A stretch of 64,000 nt of DNA from Pantoea brenneri (GTDB lineage Bacteria; Pseudomonadota; Gammaproteobacteria; Enterobacterales; Enterobacteriaceae). The stretch covers positions 38,907-102,906 of the forward strand of contig MIEI01000005.1 of NCBI GenBank assembly GCA_002095305.1, read 5' to 3'. The notes beneath the pieces were generated by a model, which ran no database searches, had not been told where the DNA came from, and saw only the letters and a program-made list of their open reading frames with translations. Below, one piece after another: positions 1 to 12,084 of this stretch (positions are counted from its first letter, which is position 1; every line of letters starts with the position of its first letter). The translations under genes and the position numbers were made by a program.

Positions 1-1
1 C

Positions 2-652
2 ATCGCCACGGGCGATCTGGCCCAGGACCACTCTGTTGAAGCCTATCAGCATTTTGCTGAGGGCATTTCACGTTTGCCCAGGCCCTGCGTCTGGCTGCCC
101 GGCAACCACGATTTCCAGCCCGCAATGGTCGATACCTTAGCTGACGCCCACATCAATCCGCACAAACAGGTGCTGATCGGCGAGCAGTGGCAGATTGTCC
201 TGCTCGACAGCCAGGTGTTCGGCGTGCCGCACGGTATGCTGAGTGACTATCAGCTGGAGTGGCTGGAAAACGCGCTGGCCCGCTATCCGCAACGGCACAC
301 TCTGGTGTTGCTGCATCACCATCCACTGGCGTCCGGCTGCACCTGGCTTGACCAGCACAGCCTGCGTAATTCGCATCAGCTGGATGCAGTGTTGCAACAG
401 TTTCCGCTGGCGAAGACCCTGGTCTGTGGCCATATCCATCAGGAGCTGGATGTCGAGTGGCACGGCCGCCGGGTCCTGGCGACGCCCTCCACCTGCGTAC
501 AGTTCAAACCGCACTGCACCAGCTTCGCGATTGATACCGTGGCACCGGGCTGGCGCTGGTTTACCCTGCACCCGGACGGCCAGCTTGAAACCGAGGTTAA
601 CCGTCTTGATACCGACATCTTCCGCCCCGATTTAGACTCTGAAGGATACTGA
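2..652 (+). CDS. cpdA: 3',5'-cyclic-AMP phosphodiesterase CpdA (5' end outside window)
   Basis: The C-terminal 216 residues of a class III metallophosphoesterase that hydrolyses cAMP to AMP in the cytosol and so tunes CRP signalling. The reading frame is already open at base 2, so the start codon lies left of the window; E. coli CpdA is about 275 aa, so roughly 60 residues are missing. Visible metal-binding motifs in order are TGDLAQD, GNHD, LHHHP and GHIHQE, the hallmarks of the family. The stop is three bases before the yqiA start, as in the E. coli nudF-yqiB-cpdA-yqiA-parE operon, so co-transcription is likely. Identification rests on the motifs plus synteny. Confidence 0.95.
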   Translation: MATGDLAQDHSVEAYQHFAEGISRLPRPCVWLPGNHDFQPAMVDTLADAHINPHKQVLIGEQWQIVLLDSQVFGVPHGMLSDYQLEWLENALARYPQRHTLVLLHHHPLASGCTWLDQHSLRNSHQLDAVLQQFPLAKTLVCGHIHQELDVEWHGRRVLATPSTCVQFKPHCTSFAIDTVAPGWRWFTLHPDGQLETEVNRLDTDIFRPDLDSEGY

Positions 653-655
653 CCG

Positions 656-1237
656 ATGGCGGCGCTGCTTTATCTGCACGGTTTCAACAGCTCACCCCAG
701 TCGGCCAAGGCGACGCAGTTCCGTCAGTGGCTACAGGTAACGCATCCGGCGATCGAGATGATCGTGCCGCAGCTGCCGACCTTTCCGGCGGATGCCGCCG
801 CGATGCTGGAAGAGTTAGTGCTGAGCCGCAGCGGCGAAACTCTGGGTCTGGTTGGCTCTTCTCTCGGCGGGTATTACGCCACCTGGCTGTCGCAATGTTT
901 TATGCTGCCGGCCGTGGTGGTCAATCCTGCGGTACGGCCTTTTGAGTTGCTGGCGGATTACCTCGGCGACAATCAGAATCCCTACACCGGCCAGCAATAT
1001 GTGTTAGAGTCACGCCACATTTACGATCTGAAAGTAATGCAGATTGAACCGCTGGAAGCGCCCGATTTACTCTGGCTGCTGCAACAAACCGGCGATGAAG
1101 TTCTCGATTACCGTCAGGCGCTCGACTATTACAGCGCGTGCCGCCATACGGTTGAAGAGGGCGGAAACCATACATTTACTGGATTCGAGCGCCATTTCCC
1201 GCAGATTCTGGACTTTCTCGGTCTGAATCATCCCTGA
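656..1237 (+). CDS. yqiA: Esterase YqiA
   Basis: A 193-aa alpha/beta-hydrolase of the UPF0227/YqiA family, a small cytosolic carboxylesterase whose physiological substrate is unknown. The N-terminal YLHGFNSSP supplies the oxyanion loop, GSSLGGYY carries the nucleophilic serine, and GGNHTF near the C-terminus carries the catalytic histidine. The length equals that of the E. coli protein. The ATG begins three bases after the cpdA stop, which indicates translational coupling, and parE follows 49 bases later in the same direction. Confidence 0.93.
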   Translation: MAALLYLHGFNSSPQSAKATQFRQWLQVTHPAIEMIVPQLPTFPADAAAMLEELVLSRSGETLGLVGSSLGGYYATWLSQCFMLPAVVVNPAVRPFELLADYLGDNQNPYTGQQYVLESRHIYDLKVMQIEPLEAPDLLWLLQQTGDEVLDYRQALDYYSACRHTVEEGGNHTFTGFERHFPQILDFLGLNHP

Positions 1238-1241
1238 GTAA

Positions 1242-3182
<1,941 letters not shown>

Positions 3183-3211
3183 AAAACAGGACGCGCCAGC
3201 GTCCTGTTTTA
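3183..3211 (+). terminator. Rho-independent terminator of parE
   Basis: A short GC-rich stem (ACAGGACGC paired with GCGTCCTGT, loop GCCA) follows the parE stop at once and is flanked by A and T runs, so it should stop parE transcription. Confidence 0.85.
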
Positions 3212-3288
3212 CAGGTTGCGCACGTCAAAAATGACCGCCGGGCCATAAGTCGCCCGGGCTGGTCCACACAGCAGAGACAGCAGCGATT

Positions 3289-4187
3289 GTGAAAATTACA
3301 CTGGAAGAGTTACGCGCCTGGGTTGCCGTGGTGGATAGCGGATCGATTACCGCCGCGGCCGACCAGCTGGCGCAGACCAGTTCAGGCATCAGTCGCGCCT
3401 TAAGCCGGCTGGAGAGCAAACTGCAGACTACCCTGCTGCATCGCACCACCCGCCGGCTGGCACTGACAGAGGAAGGCAGGTGTTTCTGGAGCATGCGCGT
3501 CAGATTCTGGCGTCGGTAGAGCAGGCGGAAGAGCAGATTGCCCAGCGTCGTGAAATGCCTTCAGGGCGATTACGGGTCAATGCCGCGACCCCGTTTATGC
3601 TGCACGTGATTGTGCCGCTGGTGGATGCGTTCCGCGCGCAATATCCGCTGATTCAGCTGGAACTCAATACCGACGATATCCTGATCGATCTGCTGGAGCA
3701 GCAAACCGACGTCGCCATTCGCATTGGTGAACTGCGCGATTCTACGCTGCGGGCGCGGATGCTGGGCAGCAGTGCCATTCGTCTGATGGCCAGCCCGGCC
3801 TATCTGGCGAAAGCCGGCACGCCGCAAACCGTCGCCGATCTTGAACAGCATCAGATCATCGGTTTCAGCCATCTTGATAATCACAACGTCTGGCCGGTCT
3901 GGCAGCCCGACGGCGAGTTTATGCGGATCAAGCCGACGCTCTCCGCCTCCAGTGGTGAAACCATCCGGCAACTGGCGCTGGCCGGGCAGGGCATTGCGCG
4001 CCTCTCCGACTTTGTCAGCCGGGAAGATTGCGCCGCTGGACGGCTGGTACCGGTATTGCCCGATGAAACCCGCGAACTGCGGCTGCCGGTTCACGCGGTC
4101 TACTATCGCAACACCACGCTCTCCTCACGTATTGGCTGCTTTCTCGATTTTCTTCGCACCGAGATCGACCGTCGCCAGCTGCTGTGA
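3289..4187 (+). pseudogene. LysR-family transcriptional regulator, broken by a 1-base deletion
   Basis: Two overlapping frames together make one full-length (~300 aa) LysR regulator related to E. coli YafC-type proteins. Residues 1-64 (GTG start at 3289) contain the winged HTH (TAAADQLAQTSSGISRALSRL) up to LTEEG; the frame then shifts, and the rest (FLEHARQILASVEQ onward, substrate-binding domain to 4187) is in the next frame. Adding a single C near 3474-3478 (GGC to GGCC) restores LTEEGQVFLEHARQIL, the usual family sequence. As written, only about 76 residues would be made. The cause is either a real mutation or a base dropped in sequencing; two further genes within 10 kb show the same kind of lesion. 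Confidence 0.85.
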
Positions 4188-4200
4188 GCTTTGATGACAT

Positions 4201-4232
4201 AATAAAAAACCCCTGCCACGGGGCAGAGGTTG
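4201..4232 (-). terminator. Leftward terminator-like hairpin
   Basis: CTGCC/GGCAG-based hairpin with a run of six T on the minus strand, so it is oriented to end leftward transcription from mdaB-ygiN, about 250 bases after the ygiN stop. It also lies just past the LysR gene and may serve both directions weakly. Confidence 0.55.
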
Positions 4233-4486
4233 GAGGATGCTGACAATATCTGGCTGGATTGGCTGTGGGAGGGTGCATGCGCAGGGAACAGGGTCAGATC
4301 GGAAAGGCGCAACAACTACCATCTATGGCACGTTCGTCCCGCGCCGTCTCCGGCGCGGGACGCTTCCTCTTCTGACCTTATTTCCTGCGCGTTGAGCTAA
4401 TTTATCGCTGCGAGAGGCACCCTGCTTCAGGCTTATCACCAGACTCTGCCCCGGTTACAGAACAGAGGGCAGGGCTTCAGCGATCA
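4233..4486. other. Intergenic stretch with a strong 11-bp palindrome
   Basis: No gene is seen. At 4336-4361 there is a near-perfect dyad (GTCCCGCGCCG / CGGCGCGGGAC, loop TCTC). It lacks a T run, so it is not a clear terminator; it may be an mRNA 3' stem for ygiN or a dispersed palindromic element. Confidence 0.5.
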
Positions 4487-4795
4487 TCAGGCGCTGGGTT
4501 CCAGCACCAGAATTTTCACATCCAGCACATCATCTTTAATGATGGCGCGATGCGCATCCATGTGCGGCATCTGCTGATGCTGCTCCAGATGACGCAGCGT
4601 TTCCCACTGTTCCAGCATAAAAATGGAGTCCGGCGAGTTCTGTTTCCACGGCACCTGTGCCTGATGGTCCAGCAGCGCATCATACTGGTGGCATCCCTCT
4701 TCCTGCAGCACGGTCGGGATCAGCGCTTTTACGGCCTCAAGCACCGCCTGACGGCGGCCGGGTTTTACACAAATTTCAGCAACGACTGTTAACAT
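4487..4795 (-). CDS. ygiN: Quinol monooxygenase YgiN
   Basis: A 102-aa single-domain ABM (antibiotic biosynthesis monooxygenase) ferredoxin-fold protein. In E. coli, YgiN oxidises quinols and works with MdaB in a quinone redox cycle. Conserved features include the N-terminal VVAEICVKPGRR strand, EEGCHQYDALLD and the MLEQWETLRHLEQHQQMPHM segment. Length matches E. coli YgiN. It lies 48 bases downstream of mdaB on the same strand, the E. coli pairing, though the pair is inverted relative to parC here. Confidence 0.93.
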   Translation of the reverse strand: MLTVVAEICVKPGRRQAVLEAVKALIPTVLQEEGCHQYDALLDHQAQVPWKQNSPDSIFMLEQWETLRHLEQHQQMPHMDAHRAIIKDDVLDVKILVLEPSA

Positions 4796-4843
4796 TCGCG
4801 GATTCCTCTTTCGCGGGGGAGTGAAGCTTAACGGCAGCCTGGC

Positions 4844-5425
4844 TTAGCCAAAAACGCGCGTCAGGTGGGCACGATAGGCCGCAATGTCACGCGGCACGTC
4901 AGGCTGCTTGATCACGTCATTACAGATAAAGGTCGGCAGGGCTTCCATACCCAGGAACTGGTTGGCTTTATGGAAGTGCAGGTAAAGCCCATCCACGCCG
5001 ACGCCTTCAAAGAACTGCTCCGGATCGGTAAAGGCCTGCAGCGGCGCGTTCCAGGTCAGTGACAGCATATATTTTTTGCCCTGCAGCAGACCGCCGGAAC
5101 CATATTTTTTGGCGGCGTCAGAGCGGGTGCGACCATCACTGGCGTACAGCGAACCGTGACCTTCGGTAAAGACTTCATCAATGTAGCGCTTAACGGTCCA
5201 GGGTTCACCCATCCACCAGCCTGGCATCTGATAAATGACCACATCGCTGTCGACATATTTTTGTACTTCGTCAGCCACCACGTAGTCGCTGTCCGCCACG
5301 GTGACAGAGACTTCGTGGCCCATATCGCGCAGCTGGCTGGCGGCGACGTCGGTCAGGGTGTGGTTCAGTTCGCCTTTCGAGTGGGCAAACGTTTTGCCGC
5401 CGTCGATAATTAAGATCTTACTCAT
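4844..5425 (-). CDS. mdaB: NADPH:quinone oxidoreductase MdaB
   Basis: A 193-aa flavodoxin-fold, FAD-dependent quinone reductase (modulator of drug activity B) that reduces quinones by two electrons, avoiding semiquinone radicals. The N-terminal KILIIDGG strand and the YQMPGWWMGEPWTVKRYIDEV block, which forms the flavin and quinone site, are characteristic, as is SLTWNAPLQAF. Same length as E. coli MdaB. It is the first gene of mdaB-ygiN and is divergent from the PheC-like gene, with 162 bases between the starts to hold both promoters. Confidence 0.95.
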   Translation of the reverse strand: MSKILIIDGGKTFAHSKGELNHTLTDVAASQLRDMGHEVSVTVADSDYVVADEVQKYVDSDVVIYQMPGWWMGEPWTVKRYIDEVFTEGHGSLYASDGRTRSDAAKKYGSGGLLQGKKYMLSLTWNAPLQAFTDPEQFFEGVGVDGLYLHFHKANQFLGMEALPTFICNDVIKQPDVPRDIAAYRAHLTRVFG

Positions 5426-5587
5426 TCGAATATGTGCTCCGTTTTCTGTGTATGACGCTCAGCTTACGCGCGAAGCGGCGACAGAGAAATGGGAGGCTGA
5501 TCACAACACTTTTGCTGTAGCGGCAACAATACGCCGATTTATGGCACCATTCAGTACGTAAACCAACCTGCCAAAGAAAACACAATA

Positions 5588-6355
5588 ATGAAAAAAACCG
5601 TCATCCTTGCTTTGTTGCTGGCCACCGGTGCCGCTCAGGCACAGTCGCGTCTGGATAGTGTTCTCAGCAGTAAAGTGCTGAAAGTCTGTACCACCGGTGA
5701 CTACAAGCCTTACAGCTTTCTGCGTCCCGACGGCCAGTATGAAGGGCTGGATATCAGCATGGCGAAGGCGCTGGCCGCCTCACTGGGCGCGAAAGTAGAA
5801 TGGGTTGCCACCAGCTGGAAAACCCTGATGCCCGATTTTCTGGCGAAGCAGTGTGATATCGCGCTGGGTGGCGTATCCGTTACCCTGAAGCGGCAGCAGA
5901 CCGCCTGGTTCGCTCAGCCGCTGGGCGTAGACGGCAAAATCCCGCTGGTGCGCTGTGCCGATAAAGACCGCTATCAGACGCTGGAGCAGCTCAATCGCCC
6001 GCAGGTCCGTCTGGTGGAGCCGGCGGGCGGCACTAACGAAGCCTTCATTCACAGCCATCTGCCGCAGGCCTCGCTAACCCTGTTCCACGATAACGTCACC
6101 ATCTTCCAGCAACTGGTCGATAACCACGCCGATGTGATGATTACCGATGCCTCTGAGGCGCGCTATCAGCAGCAGCGCTTCCCGACGCTGTGTGCGATCA
6201 ATGCCGATCGGCCGCTACAATATGGTGAAAAGGCCTACATGATCCCGCGCGATGACATCAGCTGGAAACTCTATGTCGATCAGTGGTTACACCTCAGCAC
6301 CGCCACCGGTGAGTACCGTGAGATCGCCCGGCAGTGGATAGGTGCACAGCCGTAA
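5588..6355 (+). CDS. pheC: Periplasmic PheC-like cyclohexadienyl dehydratase
   Basis: A 255-aa periplasmic-binding-protein-fold protein with a clear signal peptide (MKKTVILALLLATGAAQA, mature start about residue 19). It resembles Pseudomonas PheC, an enzyme built on an amino-acid-binding-protein scaffold that converts prephenate to phenylpyruvate and arogenate to phenylalanine in the periplasm. Shared blocks are RLDSVLSSKVLKVCTTGDYKP, PAGGTNEAF, DNVTIFQQLVD, MITDASEARYQQ and YVDQWLH. The Glu of TDASEA corresponds to the acidic residue that marks the catalytic branch rather than simple binding proteins. No ABC permease or ATPase lies nearby, which favours an enzyme. An amino-acid-binding role is the alternative. 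Confidence 0.78.
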   Translation: MKKTVILALLLATGAAQAQSRLDSVLSSKVLKVCTTGDYKPYSFLRPDGQYEGLDISMAKALAASLGAKVEWVATSWKTLMPDFLAKQCDIALGGVSVTLKRQQTAWFAQPLGVDGKIPLVRCADKDRYQTLEQLNRPQVRLVEPAGGTNEAFIHSHLPQASLTLFHDNVTIFQQLVDNHADVMITDASEARYQQQRFPTLCAINADRPLQYGEKAYMIPRDDISWKLYVDQWLHLSTATGEYREIARQWIGAQP

Positions 6356-6522
6356 TGCAATCCGCCTGATCTTCGCGCTGCTGACGGCGTAATCAGCGCC
6401 AGCTGACCGCCCGTCACCGCGCGCTTCCCCTGTGACTAACACCGGCGAATAAGGTACTATCCTCGCCAAACCACCGCCGGGTGTCCCGCCGTTGTGGGCC
6501 ACGATGTGAGGATGAGAAATTA

Positions 6523-8796
6523 ATGAGTGAACTGACGCAGGATGGTGCAGAGCGTCTTGCCCTGCACACATTTACTGAGAATGCGTACTTAAACTATTCG
6601 ATGTACGTCATCATGGACCGCGCGTTGCCCTACATTGGTGACGGGTTAAAGCCGGTACAGCGACGCATTATCTACGCAATGTCCGAACTGGGCCTCACCG
6701 CCAGCGCCAAATTTAAAAAATCGGCGCGTACCGTGGGTGACGTGCTGGGTAAATACCATCCGCACGGCGACAGCGCCTGCTATGAAGCGATGGTATTAAT
6801 GGCGCAGCCGTTCTCTTATCGCTATCCGCTGGTGGATGGACAGGGTAACTGGGGTGCACCGGACGATCCTAAGTCCTTCGCCGCGATGCGTTACACCGAA
6901 TCACGCCTGTCAAAATATGCTGAACTGCTGCTGGGTGAGTTGGGTCAGGGAACGGTCGATTACCAGCCGAACTTTGATGGCACCCTGCAGGAGCCGAAGA
7001 TGCTGCCGGCGCGGTTGCCGAACATTCTGCTGAACGGCACCACCGGTATCGCGGTCGGTATGGCGACCGATATTCCACCGCATAACCTGCGTGAAGTGGC
7101 GCAGGCGGCGATCACCCTGATCGACCATCCCAAAACCACGCTGGATGCGCTGCTGGATATCGTGCAGGGCCCGGATTATCCGACCGAGGCGGAGATCATT
7201 ACGCCACGCGACGAGATCCGCAAAATCTATCAGAACGGGCGTGGCTCTATTCGCCAGCGCGCGGTATGGAAGAAGGAAGAGGGCGAAGTGGTGATCACCG
7301 CGCTGCCGCATCAGGTGTCAGGTGCGCGGGTTCTGGAACAGATCGCCAACCAGATGCGCAACAAAAAGTTGCCGATGGTCGAGGATCTGCGTGACGAATC
7401 GGATCATGAGAATCCGACCCGTCTGGTGATCGTGCCACGCTCTAACCGGGTCGATCTGGATCAGGTGATGAACCACCTGTTCGCCACCACCGATCTGGAA
7501 AAAAGCTACCGGGTTAACCTCAACATGATTGGCCTGGACAACCGTCCGGCGGTTAAAAACCTGCACGAAATCCTGTCGGAATGGCTGGTGTTCCGCCGTG
7601 ATACGGTAAAACGTCGCCTTAATCACCGGCTCGACCGCGTGCTGCGTCGTCTGCATATCCTCGACGGTTTGCTGGTGGCCTTCCTCAATATTGATGAAGT
7701 GATCCACATCATCCGTACCGAAGATGAGCCGAAGCCGGTACTGATGTCACGTTTTGAGCTGAGTGAAACCCAGGCCGAATCGATCCTCGAACTGAAGTTA
7801 CGCCACCTGGCGAAGCTGGAAGAGGTGAAGATCCGCGCTGAGCAGGCCGAGCTGGAGAAAGAACGCGATCAGCTGCAGGCAACGCTGGCTTCTGAACGCA
7901 AGATGAACACCCTGCTGAAGAAAGAGTTACAGGCCGACAGCGCCAGCTATGGTGACGAGCGCCGTTCTCCGCTGCGCGAACGTGAAGAAGCGAAAGCGCT
8001 GAGCGAAACCGAGCTGATTCCGTCTGAGCCGGTGACCATTGTGCTGTCGCAGATGGGCTGGGTACGCAGCGCCAAAGGGCATGATATCGATCCTGCCGGG
8101 CTGAGCTATAAAGCGGGCGACAGTTATCTGGCGGCCGCACGCGGTAAGAGCAACCAGCCGGTGGCCTTTATCGACTCCACCGGCCGCAGCTACACGCTGG
8201 ATCCGACCTCGCTGCCGTCGGCACGCGGGCAGGGCGAGCCGCTGACCGGTAAGCTGACGCCGCCGCCGGGTGCGGTGGTTGAGCAGGTGCTGATGGAGCC
8301 GGATGAACAGCGATTACTGATGGCCTCTGATGCGGGCTATGGCTTTATCTGCACCTTTGCCGATCTGGTCTCCCGTAACCGCGCCGGTAAAGCGCTGCTG
8401 ACGCTGCCGGAAAACGCCCATGTGATGACGCCGATGGCGGTGCATCATGAAGATGACATGCTGCTGGCGATTACGCAGGCGGGACGGATGCTGATGTTCC
8501 CGGTAGGCGAACTGCCGCAAATGTCGAAAGGCAAAGGCAACAAGATTATCTCGATCCCCGCCGCTGAAGCTGCCGCCGGTCAGGATAAACTGGCGTGGCT
8601 GATGATTCTGCCGCCAGGCAGCGCCATCACCCTGCATGTTGGCAAGCGTAAGATGCTGCTGCGCAGTGAAGAGCTGCAGAAATTCCGCGCCGACCGTGGA
8701 CGCCGTGGCACACTGCTGCCGCGCGGCCTGCAAAAAATTGATCGTGTTGAACTGGATGCCCCTGCGCGTCCGGCCAGCCCGGACAGCGACGCGTAA
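6523..8796 (+). CDS. parC: DNA topoisomerase IV subunit A ParC
   Basis: The 757-aa cleavage subunit of topoisomerase IV, partner of ParE. I chose the ATG at 6523 ([14 protein letters not shown]), preceded by TGAGGATGAGAA; an in-frame GTG at 6481 adds an unrelated 14-residue extension. The catalytic tyrosine is in [13 protein letters not shown]. The quinolone-resistance region reads [12 protein letters not shown], with the wild-type Ser and Glu (positions 80 and 84 in E. coli numbering), so no classic ParC resistance change is seen. The C-terminal beta-pinwheel domain is complete. Confidence 0.98.
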   Translation: MSELTQDGAERLALHTFTENAYLNYSMYVIMDRALPYIGDGLKPVQRRIIYAMSELGLTASAKFKKSARTVGDVLGKYHPHGDSACYEAMVLMAQPFSYRYPLVDGQGNWGAPDDPKSFAAMRYTESRLSKYAELLLGELGQGTVDYQPNFDGTLQEPKMLPARLPNILLNGTTGIAVGMATDIPPHNLREVAQAAITLIDHPKTTLDALLDIVQGPDYPTEAEIITPRDEIRKIYQNGRGSIRQRAVWKKEEGEVVITALPHQVSGARVLEQIANQMRNKKLPMVEDLRDESDHENPTRLVIVPRSNRVDLDQVMNHLFATTDLEKSYRVNLNMIGLDNRPAVKNLHEILSEWLVFRRDTVKRRLNHRLDRVLRRLHILDGLLVAFLNIDEVIHIIRTEDEPKPVLMSRFELSETQAESILELKLRHLAKLEEVKIRAEQAELEKERDQLQATLASERKMNTLLKKELQADSASYGDERRSPLREREEAKALSETELIPSEPVTIVLSQMGWVRSAKGHDIDPAGLSYKAGDSYLAAARGKSNQPVAFIDSTGRSYTLDPTSLPSARGQGEPLTGKLTPPPGAVVEQVLMEPDEQRLLMASDAGYGFICTFADLVSRNRAGKALLTLPENAHVMTPMAVHHEDDMLLAITQAGRMLMFPVGELPQMSKGKGNKIISIPAAEAAAGQDKLAWLMILPPGSAITLHVGKRKMLLRSEELQKFRADRGRRGTLLPRGLQKIDRVELDAPARPASPDSDA

Positions 8797-8841
8797 ACTA
8801 CCCGGCTGACGCTGTGTCAGCCGTGGCTCAATGAGGGAACT

Positions 8842-9579
8842 ATGTTACTGATACTGCGTACCATTATCGTGGTAATTTATTCGATATTAGTCTCTGTGTT
8901 TGGCTGTATCTGGTGTCTTTTTTCACCGCGCAATCCGCGCCACGTCGCCACTTTTGGTCGTCTGTTCGGTAAATTGTCGACGGTATTAGGCCTTAAAGTA
9001 GAACTGCGCCGTCCGGAAGGCGCTGACAACTACGGCAATGCGATCTATATCGCTAACCACCAGAACAACTATGACATGGTGACCGCCGCCAAAATCGTGC
9101 AGCCAACCACGGTGACGGTCGGCAAAAAGAGCCTGTTGTGGGTACCGTTTTTTGGTCTGCTCTACTGGCTGACCGGCAATCTGCTGATCGACCGGGATAA
9201 CCGGGCTAAAGCGCACGGCACGATTGGCCAGCTGGTCGATCAGTTTAACCGTAAGCGCATCTCGTTCTGGATGTTTCCGGAAGGCACCCGCAGTCGCGGC
9301 CGCGGTTTACTGCCGTTTAAAACCGGTGCGTTCCATGCTGCGGTTGCGGCTGGCGTTCCGATCATCCCGATTGTGGTGTCCAATACCCACGGTAAGATCA
9401 AACTGAACCGCTGGAACAATGGGCTGGTCATCGTTGAGATGCTGCCACCGGTTGACGTTAAACAATTCGAGTCCTCCTCGGTGCGTAAGCTGGCAACCCA
9501 TTGCCGTGAAATGATGGCGGCGAAGCTGGAAGAGCTCAACGCCGAAGTCGAAGAACGCGAAAAAAACGGTAAAATCTGA
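8842..9579 (+). CDS. plsC: 1-acyl-sn-glycerol-3-phosphate acyltransferase PlsC
   Basis: A 245-aa inner-membrane enzyme that acylates lysophosphatidic acid to phosphatidic acid in phospholipid synthesis. An N-terminal hydrophobic segment (about residues 3-25) anchors it. NHQNNYD is the catalytic HX4D motif and FPEGTRSRG the glycerol-phosphate-binding motif; PIIPIVVSN follows. Same length as E. coli PlsC, and it keeps the E. coli neighbours parC upstream and ftsP downstream. Confidence 0.97.
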   Translation: MLLILRTIIVVIYSILVSVFGCIWCLFSPRNPRHVATFGRLFGKLSTVLGLKVELRRPEGADNYGNAIYIANHQNNYDMVTAAKIVQPTTVTVGKKSLLWVPFFGLLYWLTGNLLIDRDNRAKAHGTIGQLVDQFNRKRISFWMFPEGTRSRGRGLLPFKTGAFHAAVAAGVPIIPIVVSNTHGKIKLNRWNNGLVIVEMLPPVDVKQFESSSVRKLATHCREMMAAKLEELNAEVEEREKNGKI

Positions 9580-9621
9580 CCGGCGATCGCTTCGCCGAAT
9601 TCGCCTGCAGGGATGCCGTCC

Positions 9622-9646
9622 GGCGAGCGGTGATTAACCGCTCGCC
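9622..9646. repeat. 9-bp perfect inverted repeat between plsC and ftsP
   Basis: GGCGAGCGG and CCGCTCGCC are separated by TGATTAA. No T run follows, so it is probably an mRNA processing or attenuating stem rather than a full terminator. Confidence 0.5.
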
Positions 9647-9724
9647 GTGAACGCAGCACAGCACATAACAGCAATAAAAACAGGGTTGGCGCGTCAGCGC
9701 CACGCGTAAAAGGTCAGAAGTTTT

Positions 9725-11154
9725 ATGTCTTTCAGCAGACGTCAGTTTATCCAGCTTTCTGCTGGAGTGGCGCTTAGCGCCGGTGTTATGCCTCATACGG
9801 CCCGTGCCGCGTCCGCCGCCAATGGTGATACGCCACTTCCGATTCCGCCCTTGCTGGAATCCCGTCGCGGTCAGCCGCTGTTTTTGACCATGCAGCGCAG
9901 CCACTGGTCATTCAATGGCGACAACAACAAAGTGCCGGTGTGGGGCATCAATGGCCTCTATCTCGGCCCGACGGTGCGCGTCTACAGCGGCGACGATGTG
10001 AAGCTGATCTACAGCAATCGCCTCAATGAGCCGGTTTCAATGACCGTCAGCGGCCTGCAGTTACCGGGCGCGCTGATGGGCGGCGCACCGCGCATGATGT
10101 CAGCCGGCGTCGACTGGGCGCCGGTCCTGCCGATTCGTCAGGCCGCCTCGACCTGCTGGTATCACGCCAATACGCCAAACCGCATGGCGCCGCATATCTA
10201 CAACGGGCTGGCGGGCATGTGGCTGATTGAAGATGAGGTCAGCAAGCAGTTGCCGCTGCCAAAACATTACGGCGTCGATGACTTCCCGATCATCATTCAG
10301 GACAAGCGGCTCGATAACTTCGCTACCCCGGTTTACGATCCACCGCAGGATGGCGGCTTTCTCGGTGATACGCTGCTGGTCAATGGCGTGCGTAACCCGT
10401 TTGTTGAGGTCTCGCGTGGCTGGGTGCGTCTGCGTCTGCTGAACGCCTCAAATGCGCGACGTTATGAGATGGTGCTGAGCGATAACCGGCCGTTTATGGT
10501 GATAGCCAGCGATCAGGCTATCTGCCTGCGCCGGTTGCGGTGCAGCGTCTGTCACTGGCGCCGGGCGAACGACGCGAAGTGCTGATCGATATGTCGCAGG
10601 GCGATGAAGTGTCGATTACTGCGGGTACCGCGGCGGGCATTATGGATCGGCTGCGCGGCTTCTTTGAGCCATCCTCCATCCTGACCTCCACCCTGATCCT
10701 GACCTTACGACCCACCGGCCTGCTGCCGCTGGTCACCGATAATCTGCCGATGCGGCTGCTGGCCGATCAGATTCTGGATGGGGTGGCGGTACGCACGCGT
10801 GAATTCCGCATCGGCGACAGTATGCCGGGCATCAACGGGGCGATCTGGGATATGAACCGTATTGATACCACCGCGCAGCAGGGCACCTTTGAGCGCTGGA
10901 TCGTGCATGCCGATCGGCCCCAGGCGCTGCATATTCAGGGCGTGATGTTCCTGATTAAGAGCGTCAATGGCGCACAGCCGATGGGCGAGGATCGTGGCTG
11001 GAAAGATACGGTGTGGGTCGACGGTGATGTGGAACTGATGGTCAGCTTCCCGCAGAGTTCGTCAGACCATTTCCCGTTTGTCTATTACAGCCAGACGCTG
11101 GAACTGGCCGACCGCGGAACTGCCGGTCAACTGGTGGTGCAGCCGACGCAGTAA
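9725..11154 (+). pseudogene. ftsP: Cell-division protein FtsP (SufI), broken by a 1-base deletion
   Basis: A multicopper-oxidase-like periplasmic protein that protects the divisome under stress and is a model Tat substrate. The N-terminus has a twin-arginine signal (SRRQFIQ, hydrophobic core, cleavage near ARA). Cupredoxin-like domains follow, without the copper ligands, as in E. coli FtsP. The frame is continuous to IASDQ (about residue 263), then shifts; the remainder (LSLAPGERREVLIDMS to VVQPTQ, ending 11154) is one frame over. Restoring one G near 10516 (CAGGC to CAGGGC) gives SDQGYLPAPVAVQRLSLAPG, as in the family. As written the protein is truncated at 286 aa with a scrambled tail. Mutation and sequencing error cannot be told apart from the sequence alone. 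Confidence 0.9.
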
Positions 11155-11170
11155 GCCGTACGGCGTAACG

Positions 11171-11202
11171 AAAAAGGGCAACGTGACGTTGCCCTTTTTT
11201 TT
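11171..11202. terminator. Bidirectional terminator between ftsP and dkgA
   Basis: Stem GGGCAACGT/ACGTTGCCC with A run before and eight T after; serves the convergent ftsP and dkgA. Confidence 0.88.
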
Positions 11203-11256
11203 AGTGCGACAACAGCAATGAACCGCGTCACGCCGCGCCGTAAACGGTATTACCGC

Positions 11257-12084
11257 TTAGCCGTTAAAGGTTTCCGGATCCGGCCCCAGACGGTTGCCGC
11301 TATCCAGCTTAGTGATGTCGCTGACTTCATGCTTATCCAGCCGGAAATCAAACACCTTAAAGTTCTCTTCGATACGCGCCGGCGTCACTGACTTCGGAAT
11401 CACCACCAGGCCGCTATCCAGATGCCAGCGAATGACGATCTGCGCCGGGGTTTTGCCATATTTCTTGGCCAGCGATTTAATCACCTCCTGATCAAACACG
11501 CCTTTACCGCCCTGTGCCAGCGGGCTCCAGGATTCGGTCTGAATCTGGTGCATCGCATTCCAGGCATGCAGCGTGCGCTGCTGCAGCATCGGATGCAGCT
11601 CAATCTGGTTAACCACCGGCGTCACGCCGGTTTCATCCAGCAGCCGCTTAAGGTGGGATTCATGGAAGTTACAGACGCCAATACTTTTGGTCAGCCCCTG
11701 CTGCTGCAGCTCAATCATCTTCTTCCAGGCGTCAACGTAGTGATCCTTTTCCGGGCATGGCCAGTGCATCAGATAGAGGTCAACCTGCTCCAGCTGCAGT
11801 TTCTGCAGGCTGGTTTCCATCGCCTGCTGAACGTTCTGCTGATCGTCATTCCACAGCTTGGTGGTGACGAAAATCTCGTCGCGCGGCACGTCGGTTTCCT
11901 GCAGCGCCTGACCAATCGCTTCCTCATTCTTATATGCGGCGGCGGTATCAATCGAGCGATAGCCGACCTGTAAGGCTTTCAGTACCGCCTGACGCGCTTC
12001 TTCAATACTGGCCTGCCACACGCCCAGTCCCAGTTGCGGCATCATGTTGCCATCGTGCAGTTTGATAATGGGTTGGTCTGCCAT
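11257..12084 (-). CDS. dkgA: 2,5-diketo-D-gluconate / methylglyoxal reductase A
   Basis: A 275-aa aldo-keto reductase (AKR5C type) reducing 2,5-diketogluconate, methylglyoxal and other carbonyls with NADPH. Catalytic tetrad elements are seen in SIDTAAAYKNEEAIG (Asp and Tyr), VTTKLWND (Lys) and LYLMHWPCPEKD (His). The C-terminal IPKSVTPARIEENF segment binds the 2'-phosphate of NADPH. It lies next to the AraC regulator yqhC as in E. coli, but yqhD, which sits between them there, is absent; YqhC would be expected to act on dkgA directly. Confidence 0.95.
   Translation of the reverse strand: MADQPIIKLHDGNMMPQLGLGVWQASIEEARQAVLKALQVGYRSIDTAAAYKNEEAIGQALQETDVPRDEIFVTTKLWNDDQQNVQQAMETSLQKLQLEQVDLYLMHWPCPEKDHYVDAWKKMIELQQQGLTKSIGVCNFHESHLKRLLDETGVTPVVNQIELHPMLQQRTLHAWNAMHQIQTESWSPLAQGGKGVFDQEVIKSLAKKYGKTPAQIVIRWHLDSGLVVIPKSVTPARIEENFKVFDFRLDKHEVSDITKLDSGNRLGPDPETFNG

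Noticed and set aside
5588..6355. Ordinary amino-acid ABC receptor
   Set aside because: No permease or ATPase nearby and stronger block-by-block likeness to PheC; kept as an alternative in the entry.
9622..9646. Terminator between plsC and ftsP
   Set aside because: Strong stem but no T run after it on either strand; listed as an inverted repeat only.
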